Assembly (NCBI GenBank): GCA_018222915.1
Contig: JAAEZI010000003.1
Coordinates: 98,895 to 162,894, forward strand
Direction of reading: 5' to 3'
DNA from: Algicola sp.
GTDB taxonomy: Bacteria; Bacteroidota; Bacteroidia; Flavobacteriales; Flavobacteriaceae
Length of the DNA: 64,000 bases
A program made the translations under genes and the position numbers. Positions within the stretch are counted from its first letter, which is position 1. The number at the start of each line of letters is the position of its first letter. Positions 7,170-17,246 of the stretch are shown one piece after another. The notes beneath the pieces are model-generated. The model did no database searches and was not told the DNA's origin. It saw only the letters and a list, made by a program, of their open reading frames with translations.

Positions 7170-10007
7170 ATGTTCAAACCATTTTGTTTTCTCATTTGCC
7201 TCGGAACTTTCATTTCTTTTGCACAGCAGCCAGCGACAAATCCACAAACTATTGAATCAGCCTTAACCAAAAAGCAACAACTCTCAGAATCGTCATTGGT
7301 GAAAAATGTCGCTTTTGAAAATATTGGTCCGACTGTCATGAGCGGACGTGTAACAGATTTGGCCGTCAATCCTGACAATCCCACAGAGTTTTATGTCGGT
7401 TATGCTTCTGGAGGTGTTTGGTATACCAACAATAATGGAACAACCTTTGAACCTATTTTGGATAATTCCAACACTCAAAATGTTGGTGACATCGCAGTCG
7501 ATTGGAAAAACGGAACCATTTGGGTGGGTACTGGTGAAAACAACAGTTCGCGTTCTAGCTACGCAGGAATTGGCATCTTGAAATCGACAGATCAAGGAAA
7601 AACATGGGAAAACATGGGACTCAAGGATTCTCATCATATTGGTCGTATTTTGATCAACCCAAACAATCCTGACGAAGTCGTTGTAGGTGTTACGGGGCAC
7701 TTGTATTCTCCAAATCAAGAGCGTGGCATTTATAAGACGATAGATGGTGGGAAAACATGGTCTCAAAAACTCTTTGTAGATAACATGAGTGGTATCATTG
7801 ATTTACAGACCAATCCCAAAAATTTCAATCTGATGTTTGCTTCGTCATGGACGAAAGACAGAAAAGCTTGGAACTTCGATGGCAGTGGCAATAATTCAGC
7901 CATATATAAAAGTACCGATGCTGGTAACACATGGACAAAAATGTCTACCGAAAAAAGTGGCTTTCCAACGGGTCAAGGTGTTGGTAGAATTGGATTGGCT
8001 ATTTACGATGACAATATTGTCTATGCCGTGCATGATAGTCAGTTTCGCAGACCTTCCGAAGGAAAAAAAGAAAGCTCCAATGCTTTAACCAAAGAAGACT
8101 TCAAGTCCATGTCTACAGAAACTTTTCTCTCATTGGATAACAAAAAACTCAATGCCTACCTCAAAATGAATGGCTTTCAGGAAAAATATAGAGCAGACAA
8201 TGTCAAGCAAATGGTTAGAAGCGGCAACGTGAAACCCATTGATTTAGCGAAGTATTTGGAAGATGCGAACTCCATGCTTTTTGACACACCTGTGATAGGA
8301 ACTGAAGTATATAAAAGTACCGATAGTGGTATCACTTGGGAAAAAACCCATGCGGATTACCTCGACGACATCTATTACAGTTATGGGTATTATTTCGGAC
8401 ATATCTATGTCGCACCAAATAATGCTGATCATATTTACATTTATGGTGTTCCAATTGTGAAATCAAAAGATGGAGGAAAGTCGTTTACGTCTATTAGTGC
8501 AGAGAATGTGCATGCCGACCATCACGCACTGTGGATTAACCCTAAGAATCCAGATCACCTCATCAATGGTAATGATGGCGGTGTCAATATCACCTATGAC
8601 GATGGCGAGAATTGGATAAAGAACAATTCGCCATCTGTGGGTCAATTCTATGCTATAAATGTTGATAATGAGAAGCCATATAATGTCTATGGTGGCTTAC
8701 AAGACAATGGTGTTTGGGTAGGTGCTCATAACGCTCGTGAAGATAAGAGCTGGCATCAAAGTGGACAATACCCTTGGAAAAGTATCATGGGTGGAGATGG
8801 CATGCAAATACAAATCGATAATAGAAATCACCATATTGTCTATACTGGCTTTCAATTTGGAAACTATTTCCGACTCAATCTTGAAACTGAAGAACAAATA
8901 TACATTCAGCCAAAACACGAATTAGGAGACACACCTTACCGATTCAATTGGCAAACCCCTATATTATTATCGCCTCACAATCAAGATATTTTGTATTTGG
9001 GCGGCAATAAGTTAATGCGTTCCATGAATCAAGGTAATGATTGGACGGCTATTAGTGATGATCTCACCAAAGGTGGAAAAAAAGGAAACGTAGCCTACGG
9101 AACATTGACCTCAATTAGTGAATCGCCATTTCAATTTGGATTAATTTATACGGGAAGTGACGATGGCTTAGTACATATTACCAAAAATTCTGGTGGTAGT
9201 TGGACAAACATTTCTGACTCCTTTCCAAAAGATCTTTGGGTGAGTCGCGTGGTGGCATCACAACATAAAAAAGAACGTGTCTATGTGACACTAAATGGCT
9301 ATCGATGGGATGATTTTAAAGTCTATGCGTATATGAGTGATGATTATGGAAAGACATGGAAAGACATTAGTAGCAATATCCCGTCCTCACCAGTTAATGT
9401 CATCAGAGAAGACCCAGAAAATGAGCACATCCTATATTTGGGAACAGATAATGGTGCCTATGTAACCTTTAATCAAGGAGAACGTTGGGAAGCTTTTAGT
9501 AACGGACTCCCGAATGTTGCTGTTCATGATATCGTCCTTCAAGAAGATTCAAAAGATTTACTTTTAGGTACCCACGGACGAAGTATCTACAAAACGGATA
9601 TTGCACCACTTCAGCAAATGACTTCCGAACTGCTATCAAAAGATATCACCTTATTTAAGGTAAAAGATGTCAGACATTCTTCCAGATGGGGAAGTTCATG
9701 GAGCAAGTGGTTTGAAGCCTTTGAACCTGAGGTAGCAATTACCTTTTATGCCAATGCGAGCAATGAGCAATCTATTAAAGTCTTCTCTGAAAAAGGAGCT
9801 TTACTCAATCAAATGACGGTCTCTGCAGATAAAGGATTTAATTATACCAGCTATGATCTTACGCTAACGGACAACGGTAGAAAAGTATTGATGAAAGAGA
9901 ATACAAGCATGGATATTAATAAAGCTACAAACGACGCTTACTACCTTCCAAAAGGCACATACACTATTCAAATTGGTGATGAAAAAACAACTTTTGAGAT
10001 AAAATAA
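7170..10007 (+). CDS. secreted BNR/Asp-box beta-propeller protein (sortilin/VPS10-like glycosyl-hydrolase family)
   Basis: A 945-residue exported protein. The start is ATG 7170, which gives a clean signal peptide (MFKPFCFLICLGTF, cleavage near FAQQ). Upstream codons of the same frame lie in the terminator/promoter. About ten Asp-box motifs (S-x-D-x-G-x-T-W type, for example STDQGKTW, TIDGGKTW, STDAGNTW, SDDYGKTW) indicate one or two large beta-propellers, as in sortilin VPS10 domains and the BNR proteins often labelled glycosyl hydrolases. A beta-sandwich-like tail (about 830-945) closes the protein. No T9SS sorting domain is seen. Catalysis is not evident, and it may be a binding or processing protein of the cell envelope. 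Confidence 0.82.
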   Translation: MFKPFCFLICLGTFISFAQQPATNPQTIESALTKKQQLSESSLVKNVAFENIGPTVMSGRVTDLAVNPDNPTEFYVGYASGGVWYTNNNGTTFEPILDNSNTQNVGDIAVDWKNGTIWVGTGENNSSRSSYAGIGILKSTDQGKTWENMGLKDSHHIGRILINPNNPDEVVVGVTGHLYSPNQERGIYKTIDGGKTWSQKLFVDNMSGIIDLQTNPKNFNLMFASSWTKDRKAWNFDGSGNNSAIYKSTDAGNTWTKMSTEKSGFPTGQGVGRIGLAIYDDNIVYAVHDSQFRRPSEGKKESSNALTKEDFKSMSTETFLSLDNKKLNAYLKMNGFQEKYRADNVKQMVRSGNVKPIDLAKYLEDANSMLFDTPVIGTEVYKSTDSGITWEKTHADYLDDIYYSYGYYFGHIYVAPNNADHIYIYGVPIVKSKDGGKSFTSISAENVHADHHALWINPKNPDHLINGNDGGVNITYDDGENWIKNNSPSVGQFYAINVDNEKPYNVYGGLQDNGVWVGAHNAREDKSWHQSGQYPWKSIMGGDGMQIQIDNRNHHIVYTGFQFGNYFRLNLETEEQIYIQPKHELGDTPYRFNWQTPILLSPHNQDILYLGGNKLMRSMNQGNDWTAISDDLTKGGKKGNVAYGTLTSISESPFQFGLIYTGSDDGLVHITKNSGGSWTNISDSFPKDLWVSRVVASQHKKERVYVTLNGYRWDDFKVYAYMSDDYGKTWKDISSNIPSSPVNVIREDPENEHILYLGTDNGAYVTFNQGERWEAFSNGLPNVAVHDIVLQEDSKDLLLGTHGRSIYKTDIAPLQQMTSELLSKDITLFKVKDVRHSSRWGSSWSKWFEAFEPEVAITFYANASNEQSIKVFSEKGALLNQMTVSADKGFNYTSYDLTLTDNGRKVLMKENTSMDINKATNDAYYLPKGTYTIQIGDEKTTFEIK

Positions 10008-10045
10008 GTCACTAAATATGAAGTTATATTATAAACTCCCAAGTC

Positions 10046-10915
10046 ATGAAAACTTTACGAATATTCGCTCTTTTGGCGTCAGTCCTAACAATCGCTTGCA
10101 GTAGCGATCAAGTTGATAATGTGCAACCAGCCAGTCCTAAGCTTGTCATCAAGCTAAAATTTGATCCGAATCAGGAACGTCTCAACAATTTAGGGCAACC
10201 TGCAGCCATACCAACAGGGAATGCTGCCCAATCTCCTGATATTAATAGAATGAGTGCCAATTATATAGAATTTGCACCAACAGCAACCACAGCATTGGGT
10301 ACCGGAGAAATTATTTATGAAGGTCCTGAAACCACTATGGGAGGTGAACAAGCCATTGATTTTCAAAATGCTATTTTTGCTGGCGACAATGAAACGTTCT
10401 TAAGTATCCCTTTGAGTGACATTTCGGTAGGGAATTATCAATGGGTAAGAGTATCTCTTGCCTATCAAGAGGGTGACATTAATCTTCTTGTCAATAATCA
10501 AGACATTACTGGTACTTTGGCCAGCTTCGTAGGCTACAACTCTTATATTACAAACTTTGACTTAAACGGTACTACCATTGAAGTCAATGAAAACAAAGCA
10601 CAAGGATTTTGGGCATTTGAAACCCTAGGGTTCACCACACAAGGACAGGCTCCAGAAGGTGCCACCACAGTGCCCAACCCGTTATTTAATTCGTCGCCTA
10701 TACCGCAAGGTTCTTGTGTTGTCACAGGCGAATTTGAGAATGGTCTGACGATAACTGGTAGTGAAACACAAGACGTAATTGTAACATTATCCTTTTGCAT
10801 CAACAACAGTTTCGAGTGGACCGAAGTTAACGCTGATGGAAAGTATGAACCTGAAGCTGGCGAACAAGTCGTCGATATGGGACTTAGAGGGTTGATTCCC
10901 GTCGTATCTAATTAA
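10046..10915 (+). CDS. lipoprotein of unknown function
   Basis: A 289-residue protein with a lipoprotein signal peptide. The lipobox LTIAC gives lipidation at Cys18, followed by SSDQ, so an outer-membrane lipoprotein is likely. The mature part is rich in Thr, Asn and Gly with no long hydrophobic segment and looks all-beta. Two cysteines in the C-terminal third (PQGSCVV and LSFCINN) could form a disulfide. I do not recognise a domain. It sits 38 nt after the BNR-repeat gene on the same strand and may share its transcript. The gene is real on the basis of its intact signal sequence and length, but no function is assigned. Confidence 0.75.
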   Translation: MKTLRIFALLASVLTIACSSDQVDNVQPASPKLVIKLKFDPNQERLNNLGQPAAIPTGNAAQSPDINRMSANYIEFAPTATTALGTGEIIYEGPETTMGGEQAIDFQNAIFAGDNETFLSIPLSDISVGNYQWVRVSLAYQEGDINLLVNNQDITGTLASFVGYNSYITNFDLNGTTIEVNENKAQGFWAFETLGFTTQGQAPEGATTVPNPLFNSSPIPQGSCVVTGEFENGLTITGSETQDVIVTLSFCINNSFEWTEVNADGKYEPEAGEQVVDMGLRGLIPVVSN

Positions 10916-10952
10916 ACCCATTCTAAATAACTAAAATAAAGTCTAAAATTTG

Positions 10953-10980
10953 TTGCTCATCCCTTTGAGCCTTATCTTTG
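10953..10980 (+). promoter_or_regulatory. promoter of sdhCAB
   Basis: TTG at 10953-10955, 17-nt spacer, then TATCTTTG at 10973-10980. Both elements match the Bacteroidota consensus. The sdhC ATG is 28 nt downstream. Confidence 0.65.
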
Positions 10981-11008
10981 TAGTACTTAATAATTAACTA
11001 CAATTATA

Positions 11009-11683
11009 ATGAGCGGAATTCTAAATTCGTCGATTGGAAGAAAGTTTGCCATGGCACTTTCGGCATTCTTCCTGATGGTTTTCATTTTACAACACTTTTC
11101 AATCAACATTCTATCAGTCTTTAGTCCAGACACATTTAACGAGGTCTCCCACTTTATGGGAACGTTCTGGGTCATCCAATACGTATTGCAGCCCGTATTA
11201 ATTCTTGGAGTGATATTTCATTTTGTCATGGGATTTGTATTGGAAATCAAAAATAATAGAGCAAGACAAATCAGTTATGCTAAAAATAATGGTGCAGCCA
11301 ATTCCACATGGATGAGTAGAAACATGATTTGGAGTGGTGGGTTTATTTTAGTATTTCTCGTGATCCACTTTATTGATTTTTGGATTCCAGAAATCAATAC
11401 GAAATACATCGTTGGTGATATGTCAGGCACCTTACCAAATGGTGAATTTAGATACTACGAAGAACTGGTTCATAAATTTGAGCCTATATGGCGTGTCGCC
11501 TTATATTGTATTGGTTTTGTATTCTTATCATTGCACTTATTGCACGGATTTGATTCAGCTTTTCAATCGGTAGGCGCCAATAACAAATACACCAAAGGAT
11601 TACACAGTTTTGGAAAGTTTTATGCAATTGTTATCCCGCTTGGGTTTATATTCATTGCACTTTTCCATCATTTTAATCACTAA
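11009..11683 (+). CDS. sdhC: succinate dehydrogenase cytochrome b subunit (fused type B)
   Basis: A 224-residue membrane anchor with five hydrophobic helices (about 13-35, 53-80, 104-125, 160-182, 198-222). This is the single-subunit diheme type B cytochrome b558 of succinate:quinone oxidoreductases, replacing separate SdhC and SdhD. Membrane His residues at 29, 71, 119, 175 and 178 are candidate heme ligands. It anchors SdhAB and passes electrons to menaquinone. It is first in the sdhCAB operon, 15 nt before sdhA, behind a good promoter. Confidence 0.93.
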   Translation: MSGILNSSIGRKFAMALSAFFLMVFILQHFSINILSVFSPDTFNEVSHFMGTFWVIQYVLQPVLILGVIFHFVMGFVLEIKNNRARQISYAKNNGAANSTWMSRNMIWSGGFILVFLVIHFIDFWIPEINTKYIVGDMSGTLPNGEFRYYEELVHKFEPIWRVALYCIGFVFLSLHLLHGFDSAFQSVGANNKYTKGLHSFGKFYAIVIPLGFIFIALFHHFNH

Positions 11684-11698
11684 AAAACACATCTAAAT

Positions 11699-13696
11699 AT
11701 GGCTTTAGATTCTAAAATACCAAAAGGACCACTTGCTGATAAGTGGACCAATCATAAAAACAATATTAATCTGGTTAATCCTGCCAATAAACGAAACATC
11801 GACGTGATTGTTGTTGGCACCGGACTTGCTGGTGGCTCTGCCGCTGCAACTTTAGCTGAGTTAGGGTATAACGTAAAAGCGTTCTGTTTTCAAGATTCTC
11901 CGAGACGTGCACACTCGATTGCTGCTCAAGGAGGTATCAACGCTGCGAAAAATTACCAAGGAGATGGCGACTCAACCTATCGCTTGTTTTATGATACCGT
12001 TAAAGGTGGAGATTACCGTTCAAGAGAAGCTAATGTTTACCGACTGGCTGAAGTTTCTGCAAATATCATAGACCAATGTGTCGCACAAGGGGTTCCTTTT
12101 GCTCGTGAATATGGAGGACTCTTAGACAACCGTTCATTTGGTGGCGTTTTAGTGTCTAGAACATTTTATGCTGCTGGACAAACGGGTCAACAATTATTAT
12201 TAGGTGCTTACTCTGCTATGAACCGTCAAATTGGTCGTGGTAAGATAAAAATGTACAACCGTCATGAGATGTTGGATGTCGTTATTGTGGATGGAAAAGC
12301 ACGAGGAATCATTGCTCGTAATTTGGTGACTGGTGAAATTGAACGCCATTCAGCACATGCCGTGGTTTTAGGAACTGGTGGCTACGGTAATGTATTTTTC
12401 TTGTCTACCAATGCTATGGGAAGTAATGTCACAGCTGCTTGGAAAGCACATAAACGTGGCGCTTATTTTGCTAACCCTTGTTATACACAAATTCACCCTA
12501 CTTGTATTCCTGTTTCTGGAGATCACCAATCCAAGTTAACACTTATGTCTGAATCTCTCAGAAATGATGGACGTATATGGGTGCCTAAGAAAAAAGAAGA
12601 TGTTGAAGCGATTCGTGCTGGTAAATTAAAACCTACTGAAATTGCTGAAGAAGACAGAGATTACTATCTGGAACGTCGCTATCCTGCTTTCGGAAATTTA
12701 GTACCACGTGATGTGGCCTCAAGAGCGGCTAAGGAACGTTGTGATGCTGGGTATGGTGTGAATGCAACAGGCGAAGCTGTTTACTTAGATTTTGCGTCAG
12801 CCTTTATGCGCTACGGAAAAGAACAAGCCCATGTCAAAGGTTTAGATGAAAACGATGATGCCTTGGTTAAGAAACTAGGTCAAGAGATCGTCAAACAGAA
12901 ATACGGAAACCTTTTCCAGATGTACGAAAAAATTGTCGATCAAAACCCCTATGAAACACCAATGATGATTTATCCTGCGGTGCATTATACCATGGGAGGT
13001 ATTTGGGTCGATTACAATCTCCAAACAACCGTTCCTGGACTGTACTGTATTGGAGAAGCCAACTTCTCAGATCATGGTGCCAACAGATTAGGAGCGTCGG
13101 CCTTGATGCAAGGACTGGCTGATGGCTATTTTGTATTGCCATATACCATTGGTGACTATTTATCTCATGATATTCGAACAGGTCCAATTTCAACGGATAC
13201 GAAGGAATTTGAAGAAGCTGAAAAGAATGTTGTAGACAATATTAACCACTTGATAAATAATAACGGTACACATCCTGTGGATTATTTCCATAAGAAACTT
13301 GGAAAAATCATGTGGAACAAATGTGGTATGGCACGAAATGCTGAAGATTTAAAGTCAGCAATTACTGAAATCGCCGAGTTACGAAAGGAGTTCTGGAAAG
13401 ATGTACGTGTGCCTGGATCTGCTGATGAGTTCAATGAAGAATTGGCTAAAGCTGGACGTGTCGCTGATTTCTTAGAACTTGGCGAGTTATTTGCCAAAGA
13501 CGCCTTGGAACGTGAGGAATCTGCAGGTGGACATTTCAGAGAAGAATACCAAACACCAGAAGGCGAAGCCATGAGGCGTAAGGAATTCCAATATGTCTCT
13601 GCTTGGGAATACAAAGGTGAACCAAAAGATGCTGTATTGCATAAAGAAGATTTGGTCTACGAAAATATTGAAGTGAAAGAAAGAAGTTATAAATAA
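11699..13696 (+). CDS. sdhA: succinate dehydrogenase flavoprotein subunit
   Basis: A 665-residue catalytic subunit that oxidises succinate to fumarate. The Rossmann FAD motif GTGLAGG is at 40-46. His72 in [11 protein letters not shown] is the expected covalent FAD attachment site. The length and the C-terminal helical region match the long type B SdhA of Bacteroidota. It is followed after 9 nt by sdhB. Confidence 0.97.
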   Translation: MALDSKIPKGPLADKWTNHKNNINLVNPANKRNIDVIVVGTGLAGGSAAATLAELGYNVKAFCFQDSPRRAHSIAAQGGINAAKNYQGDGDSTYRLFYDTVKGGDYRSREANVYRLAEVSANIIDQCVAQGVPFAREYGGLLDNRSFGGVLVSRTFYAAGQTGQQLLLGAYSAMNRQIGRGKIKMYNRHEMLDVVIVDGKARGIIARNLVTGEIERHSAHAVVLGTGGYGNVFFLSTNAMGSNVTAAWKAHKRGAYFANPCYTQIHPTCIPVSGDHQSKLTLMSESLRNDGRIWVPKKKEDVEAIRAGKLKPTEIAEEDRDYYLERRYPAFGNLVPRDVASRAAKERCDAGYGVNATGEAVYLDFASAFMRYGKEQAHVKGLDENDDALVKKLGQEIVKQKYGNLFQMYEKIVDQNPYETPMMIYPAVHYTMGGIWVDYNLQTTVPGLYCIGEANFSDHGANRLGASALMQGLADGYFVLPYTIGDYLSHDIRTGPISTDTKEFEEAEKNVVDNINHLINNNGTHPVDYFHKKLGKIMWNKCGMARNAEDLKSAITEIAELRKEFWKDVRVPGSADEFNEELAKAGRVADFLELGELFAKDALEREESAGGHFREEYQTPEGEAMRRKEFQYVSAWEYKGEPKDAVLHKEDLVYENIEVKERSYK

Positions 13697-13705
13697 GAGA
13701 AAGCT

Positions 13706-14452
13706 ATGAATTTAACATTAAAAATATGGCGTCAAAAAAACGCCAACGATAAAGGGAAAATGGTAGACTATCAAATTAGTGATGTCTCACCAGATATGTC
13801 TTTTTTAGAAATGTTAGACGTTTTAAATAGCGAACTCATTTCTAAAGGAGACGAGCCTGTAGCATTTGATCATGATTGCCGAGAAGGTATCTGTGGTATG
13901 TGTTCACTCTACATTAATGGCGAAGCACACGGTCCAGACAGAGGTGTCACGACCTGCCAGCTTCATATGAGAAAATTTAAGGATGGTGATACCATTTACA
14001 TTGAACCTTTTCGTGCAAAGGCATTTCCAGTTATAAAAGATTTGGTGGTAGATCGTAGTGCTTTCGATCGTATTCAACACGCTGGCGGATTTATTTCTGT
14101 AAACACATCAGGTAACACCATTGATGCTAATGCCATTCCTGTCAATAAACACGATGCCGATGATGCGTTTAGTGCAGCCACTTGTATTGGTTGTGGTGCT
14201 TGCGTAGCGTCTTGTAAAAATTCTAGTGCCATGTTGTTTGTTGGAGCGAAAGTATCTCAATTTGCGTTATTACCGCAAGGTCAAGTAGAAGCAACAGATC
14301 GCGTTTTAAATATGGTGAAGCAAATGGATGAAGAAGGTTTTGGTAACTGTACTAATACTGGTGCCTGTGAAGTGGAATGTCCTAAAGGTATTTCCTTAGA
14401 AAATATCGCCAGAATGAATCAGGAATACTTAAAGGCTAGTTTAAAAGGCTAA
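13706..14452 (+). CDS. sdhB: succinate dehydrogenase iron-sulfur subunit
   Basis: A 248-residue electron-transfer subunit. The [2Fe-2S] cysteines are Cys58, Cys63, Cys66 and Cys84. The [4Fe-4S]/[3Fe-4S] ferredoxin cysteines are Cys160, Cys163, Cys166, Cys170 and Cys215, Cys221, Cys225. It carries electrons from the FAD in SdhA to heme in SdhC. It is the last gene of the operon and is followed by a terminator. Confidence 0.96.
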   Translation: MNLTLKIWRQKNANDKGKMVDYQISDVSPDMSFLEMLDVLNSELISKGDEPVAFDHDCREGICGMCSLYINGEAHGPDRGVTTCQLHMRKFKDGDTIYIEPFRAKAFPVIKDLVVDRSAFDRIQHAGGFISVNTSGNTIDANAIPVNKHDADDAFSAATCIGCGACVASCKNSSAMLFVGAKVSQFALLPQGQVEATDRVLNMVKQMDEEGFGNCTNTGACEVECPKGISLENIARMNQEYLKASLKG

Positions 14453-14480
14453 TAAGCTCATATCTCAATAATAATAATAA

Positions 14481-14508
14481 AAACCCAAGATCGTCTCTTG
14501 GGTTTTTT
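14481..14508 (+). terminator. intrinsic terminator of sdhCAB
   Basis: Stem CCCAAGA/TCTTGGG (14484-14490 with 14496-14502), extended by flanking A/T pairs, then a run of six Ts. Confidence 0.88.
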
Positions 14509-14528
14509 GTTTTATGGTAGGTATCTAC

Positions 14529-14562
14529 AAAAAAACCCATTCCGATTGGAATGGGTTTTTTA
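14529..14562 (-). terminator. intrinsic terminator of rplU-rpmA, bidirectional
   Basis: An 8-bp stem CCCATTCC/GGAATGGG (14536-14543 with 14548-14555), loop GATT, flanked by As on the left and Ts on the right. It can act in both directions and lies 29 nt beyond the rpmA stop. Confidence 0.85.
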
Positions 14563-14590
14563 ATAGAATAATTCTTAAGAATTTGTACAA

Positions 14591-14851
14591 TTAAGCTTCA
14601 AACGGCTCAATTGATACAAACGACTTTCCGTCTTTTTTCTTAGTAAATTTCACAACACCATCAACCTTAGCATGTAATGTGTGGTCTTTTCCACCATATA
14701 CATTTTCACCTGGGTGATGCGTGTTTCCTCTTTGTCTTACGATAATGTTTCCTGCTACGGCAGCTTGTCCACCAAATATCTTAACACCTAAGCGTTTCGA
14801 TTCTGATTCTCTACCGTTTTTAGAACTACCTACTCCTTTTTTATGAGCCAT
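14591..14851 (-). CDS. rpmA: 50S ribosomal protein L27
   Basis: An 86-residue protein with the conserved L27 N-terminus ([14 protein letters not shown]) and [10 protein letters not shown]. The bacterial N-terminal tail reaches the peptidyl transferase centre. Unlike Firmicutes L27 there is no cleaved N-terminal extension. It is second in the rplU-rpmA operon, 36 nt after rplU. Confidence 0.97.
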   Translation of the reverse strand: MAHKKGVGSSKNGRESESKRLGVKIFGGQAAVAGNIIVRQRGNTHHPGENVYGGKDHTLHAKVDGVVKFTKKKDGKSFVSIEPFEA

Positions 14852-14887
14852 TGTCTTAAGGTTTTATATTGTTAAACTTAAATGGAA

Positions 14888-15562
14888 TTATTTTTCAATT
14901 CCACCATCTAATTTGTCTTGTAATGCTTTAAGCTCGTCCCATTTACCATCAGCAGCCAATTTAGCTTGTTTTGGCCATGTATCTGTAACGATATGTGCCA
15001 ATCTTGAACTTGCTTCAGAAAGCACATTGCTTAATTCTTCTGGTGTGGCCTTTGCTACTTTAGCAAATGTCTCATAACCAGCATTTACCAACGCTTCAGC
15101 TGCTTTTGGTCCAGCACCTTCGATTTTCTTCAAATCGTCAGCTTTTCCTGTAGCCTTCTTAGTTGCTGCTTTTTTAGCTTCTGGCTTAGCTTCTGCCTTT
15201 TTCGGCTCAGCTTTTTTAGTTGCTTTCTTCGGCTCTGATTTCTTAGCTCCAGAAGAAACGATAGATTCAATAACGATTTCAGATAAGGCTTGTCTATGAC
15301 CATTTTTTACACGGTAACCTTTTCTTCTTTTCTTTTTGAAAACTATTACTTTGTCACCTTTAAGGTGCTTTAAGACTTTAGCACTTACTTGTGCTCCGTC
15401 TATAGCTGGGGCGCCTAAAGTTACATTGTCACCATCGCCAATTAAAAGAACGTTATCGAAAGAAACTTTCTTACCTTCTTCTGTTGCTAAACGGTTAACA
15501 AAAACTTTCTGGTCTTTTTCAACTTTAAATTGATGCCCTGCTATCTCTACAATTGCGTACAT
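14888..15562 (-). CDS. rplU: 50S ribosomal protein L21 with C-terminal helix-hairpin-helix extension
   Basis: A 224-residue protein, about twice the usual ~103 residues. Residues 1-103 are a complete L21 (MYAIVEIAGHQF start, KKKRRKGYRVKNGHRQ rRNA-binding region). Residues 104-141 are a Lys/Ala/Glu/Pro-rich linker. Residues 142-224 carry a helix-hairpin-helix-like segment (LKKIEGAGPKAAEALVNAGY, then helices to the end). It is the first gene of rplU-rpmA, behind a strong promoter. There is no frameshift. The extension could contact rRNA or another ribosomal protein. L21 identity is certain and the role of the extension is not known to me. Confidence 0.95.
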   Translation of the reverse strand: MYAIVEIAGHQFKVEKDQKVFVNRLATEEGKKVSFDNVLLIGDGDNVTLGAPAIDGAQVSAKVLKHLKGDKVIVFKKKRRKGYRVKNGHRQALSEIVIESIVSSGAKKSEPKKATKKAEPKKAEAKPEAKKAATKKATGKADDLKKIEGAGPKAAEALVNAGYETFAKVAKATPEELSNVLSEASSRLAHIVTDTWPKQAKLAADGKWDELKALQDKLDGGIEK

Positions 15563-15909
15563 AGCGTAACGTTTTTATTAATGATATTTTGTTAATAATA
15601 GTGCTAACTCTTGGGAAAGCGGGTGCAAATATACATTCTAATTAATTAATCTACAAACGATTTATACGTTTTTAGCGAAGTTAAGCTGGCTTCTGGCAAA
15701 ACAAGTTTAATCAATGAATAACGTCTTACACTGAGAAATATACATTGGAAGACGGAATTTAAGATTATTTTTACATCCAAATGCGGGAAAAACGCCATGC
15801 GATTGCTATTTTTGTAACAACCGTGTAACATAATTATGTAAATTCATACTAATTGACACAGTTCAAAAACAATAATACAACTCACAAATTAATTTAAAAC
15901 AAACTCACA
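15563..15909. other. 347-bp divergent intergenic region between rplU and the first M16 peptidase
   Basis: It holds the rplU promoter at 15626-15656 (minus strand) and a possible plus-strand -7 box TATTTTTG at 15807-15814, about 95 nt before the peptidase ATG. An open frame of 61 codons on the minus strand (15646-15831) has no family resemblance or start signal. I see nothing else. Confidence 0.5.
15626..15656 (-). promoter_or_regulatory. promoter of rplU-rpmA
   Basis: On the minus strand TTG (15656-15654), 20-nt spacer, TATATTTG (15633-15626). It is a consensus match in both elements. It leaves a leader of about 55-60 nt before the rplU ATG, long enough for a regulatory structure, though no clear hairpin is seen. 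Confidence 0.65.
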
Positions 15910-17232
15910 ATGAAAAAATGCTTATTTACTTTAGCTTCTTTGGTGTTGATTTGCAATGTTGCAATCGCCCAAAAAGTTGAATTTGAAGAGTATGATCTTG
16001 ATAATGGCATGCATGTTATTTTACATCAAGATAACTCTGCTCCTGTTGTTACCACTTCAGTCATGTATCACGTAGGTGCAAAAGACGAAAATCCAGATCG
16101 TACTGGTTTTGCACACTTTTTTGAGCACCTTTTATTTGAAGGAACCAAAAACATAGAAAGAGGTGAATGGTTTACAATTGTATCCTCTAATGGCGGTTCA
16201 AACAATGCCAACACAACTGATGATCGTACCTACTACTACGAAGTTTTTCCATCAAACAATGTCGAGTTAGGTCTATGGATGGAATCAGAACGATTACTAC
16301 ATCCCATCATCAATCAAATAGGTGTAGATACTCAAAATGAAGTTGTAAAGGAAGAAAAAAGATTACGTGTCGATAATCAACCTTATGGTAGATTTATAGA
16401 AAACGTAAAGCTGCACATGTTTAAGAAGCATCCTTACAAAGGCACCACGATTGGAAAAATGGCGCATTTAGATGCTGCAACGCTTGAAGAATTTCAAGCC
16501 TTCAATAAAAAATTCTACGTACCAAACAACGCTGTTTTGGTAGTAGCTGGTGATATCGATAAAAAAGAGGTCAAAAGAATGATTCAAGATTATTTTGGTC
16601 CTATTCCTCGTGGCGAGGATATCGTTCGAGATTTTCCTAAAGAAGATCCTATTACAGAAACGATCAGAGCTAAAGCCTACGATCCGAACATTCAAATTCC
16701 TGCAGTTGTTGCTGCGTATAGAACGCCTTCTTTTAAAGAAAGAGATGCTTATGTTTTAGATATGATTTCTAGTTATTTAAGCAGTGGAAAAAGCTCTAAG
16801 CTTTACAAGAAAATGGTTGACGAAAAAAAGATGGCATTCCAAGTGGGCGCATTTAATCAAAGTCAAGAAGATTACGGCACATACATATTGTATGCCTTGC
16901 CATTGGGAGACGTTAAATTAGATGATCTCATCGCTGAAATAGATGAAGAAATTGTAAAAGTTCAAAATGAACTAATTTCTGAAAGAGATTACCAAAAACT
17001 TCAAAATGAATTTGAGAACAATTTCGTGAATTCTAATTCAAGTATTTCAGGAATTGCGAATTCTTTGGCTAGATACTATATGCTGTATGACGATGTTAAT
17101 CTGATCAACAATGAAATTGATATTTACAGATCCATCACAAGAGAAGAAATTATGGAAGTGGCTAATAAATATCTCAAACCGAATCAACGTTTGATTTTAG
17201 AGTACTTACCAGAAGAGAAAAGTGAAAACTAA
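15910..17232 (+). CDS. M16 family zinc peptidase, catalytic partner
   Basis: A 440-residue exported peptidase with a signal peptide (about 1-20). The inverted zinc motif HxxEH is His69-x-x-Glu72-His73, with the third ligand Glu148 or Glu149 in the downstream NEVVKEEKR helix. This is the active half of an M16B pair (mitochondrial processing peptidase/pitrilysin fold). In Bacteroidota it is normally encoded next to a non-catalytic M16 partner, as here with the gene 14 nt downstream. It is periplasmic or envelope-associated, and the substrate is unknown. Confidence 0.92.
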   Translation: MKKCLFTLASLVLICNVAIAQKVEFEEYDLDNGMHVILHQDNSAPVVTTSVMYHVGAKDENPDRTGFAHFFEHLLFEGTKNIERGEWFTIVSSNGGSNNANTTDDRTYYYEVFPSNNVELGLWMESERLLHPIINQIGVDTQNEVVKEEKRLRVDNQPYGRFIENVKLHMFKKHPYKGTTIGKMAHLDAATLEEFQAFNKKFYVPNNAVLVVAGDIDKKEVKRMIQDYFGPIPRGEDIVRDFPKEDPITETIRAKAYDPNIQIPAVVAAYRTPSFKERDAYVLDMISSYLSSGKSSKLYKKMVDEKKMAFQVGAFNQSQEDYGTYILYALPLGDVKLDDLIAEIDEEIVKVQNELISERDYQKLQNEFENNFVNSNSSISGIANSLARYYMLYDDVNLINNEIDIYRSITREEIMEVANKYLKPNQRLILEYLPEEKSEN

Positions 17233-17246
17233 AAATTAGGACAACA

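Noticed and set aside
14961..15330. A frameshift fusing rplU to another gene
   Set aside because: The frame is open from the L21 start through the linker to the end with no stop or shift, and the linker has a composition typical of natural ribosomal protein extensions.
15646..15831. A 61-codon minus-strand open frame in the rplU-M16 intergenic region
   Set aside because: It overlaps the rplU promoter, has no start context and its translation shows no recognisable family features.
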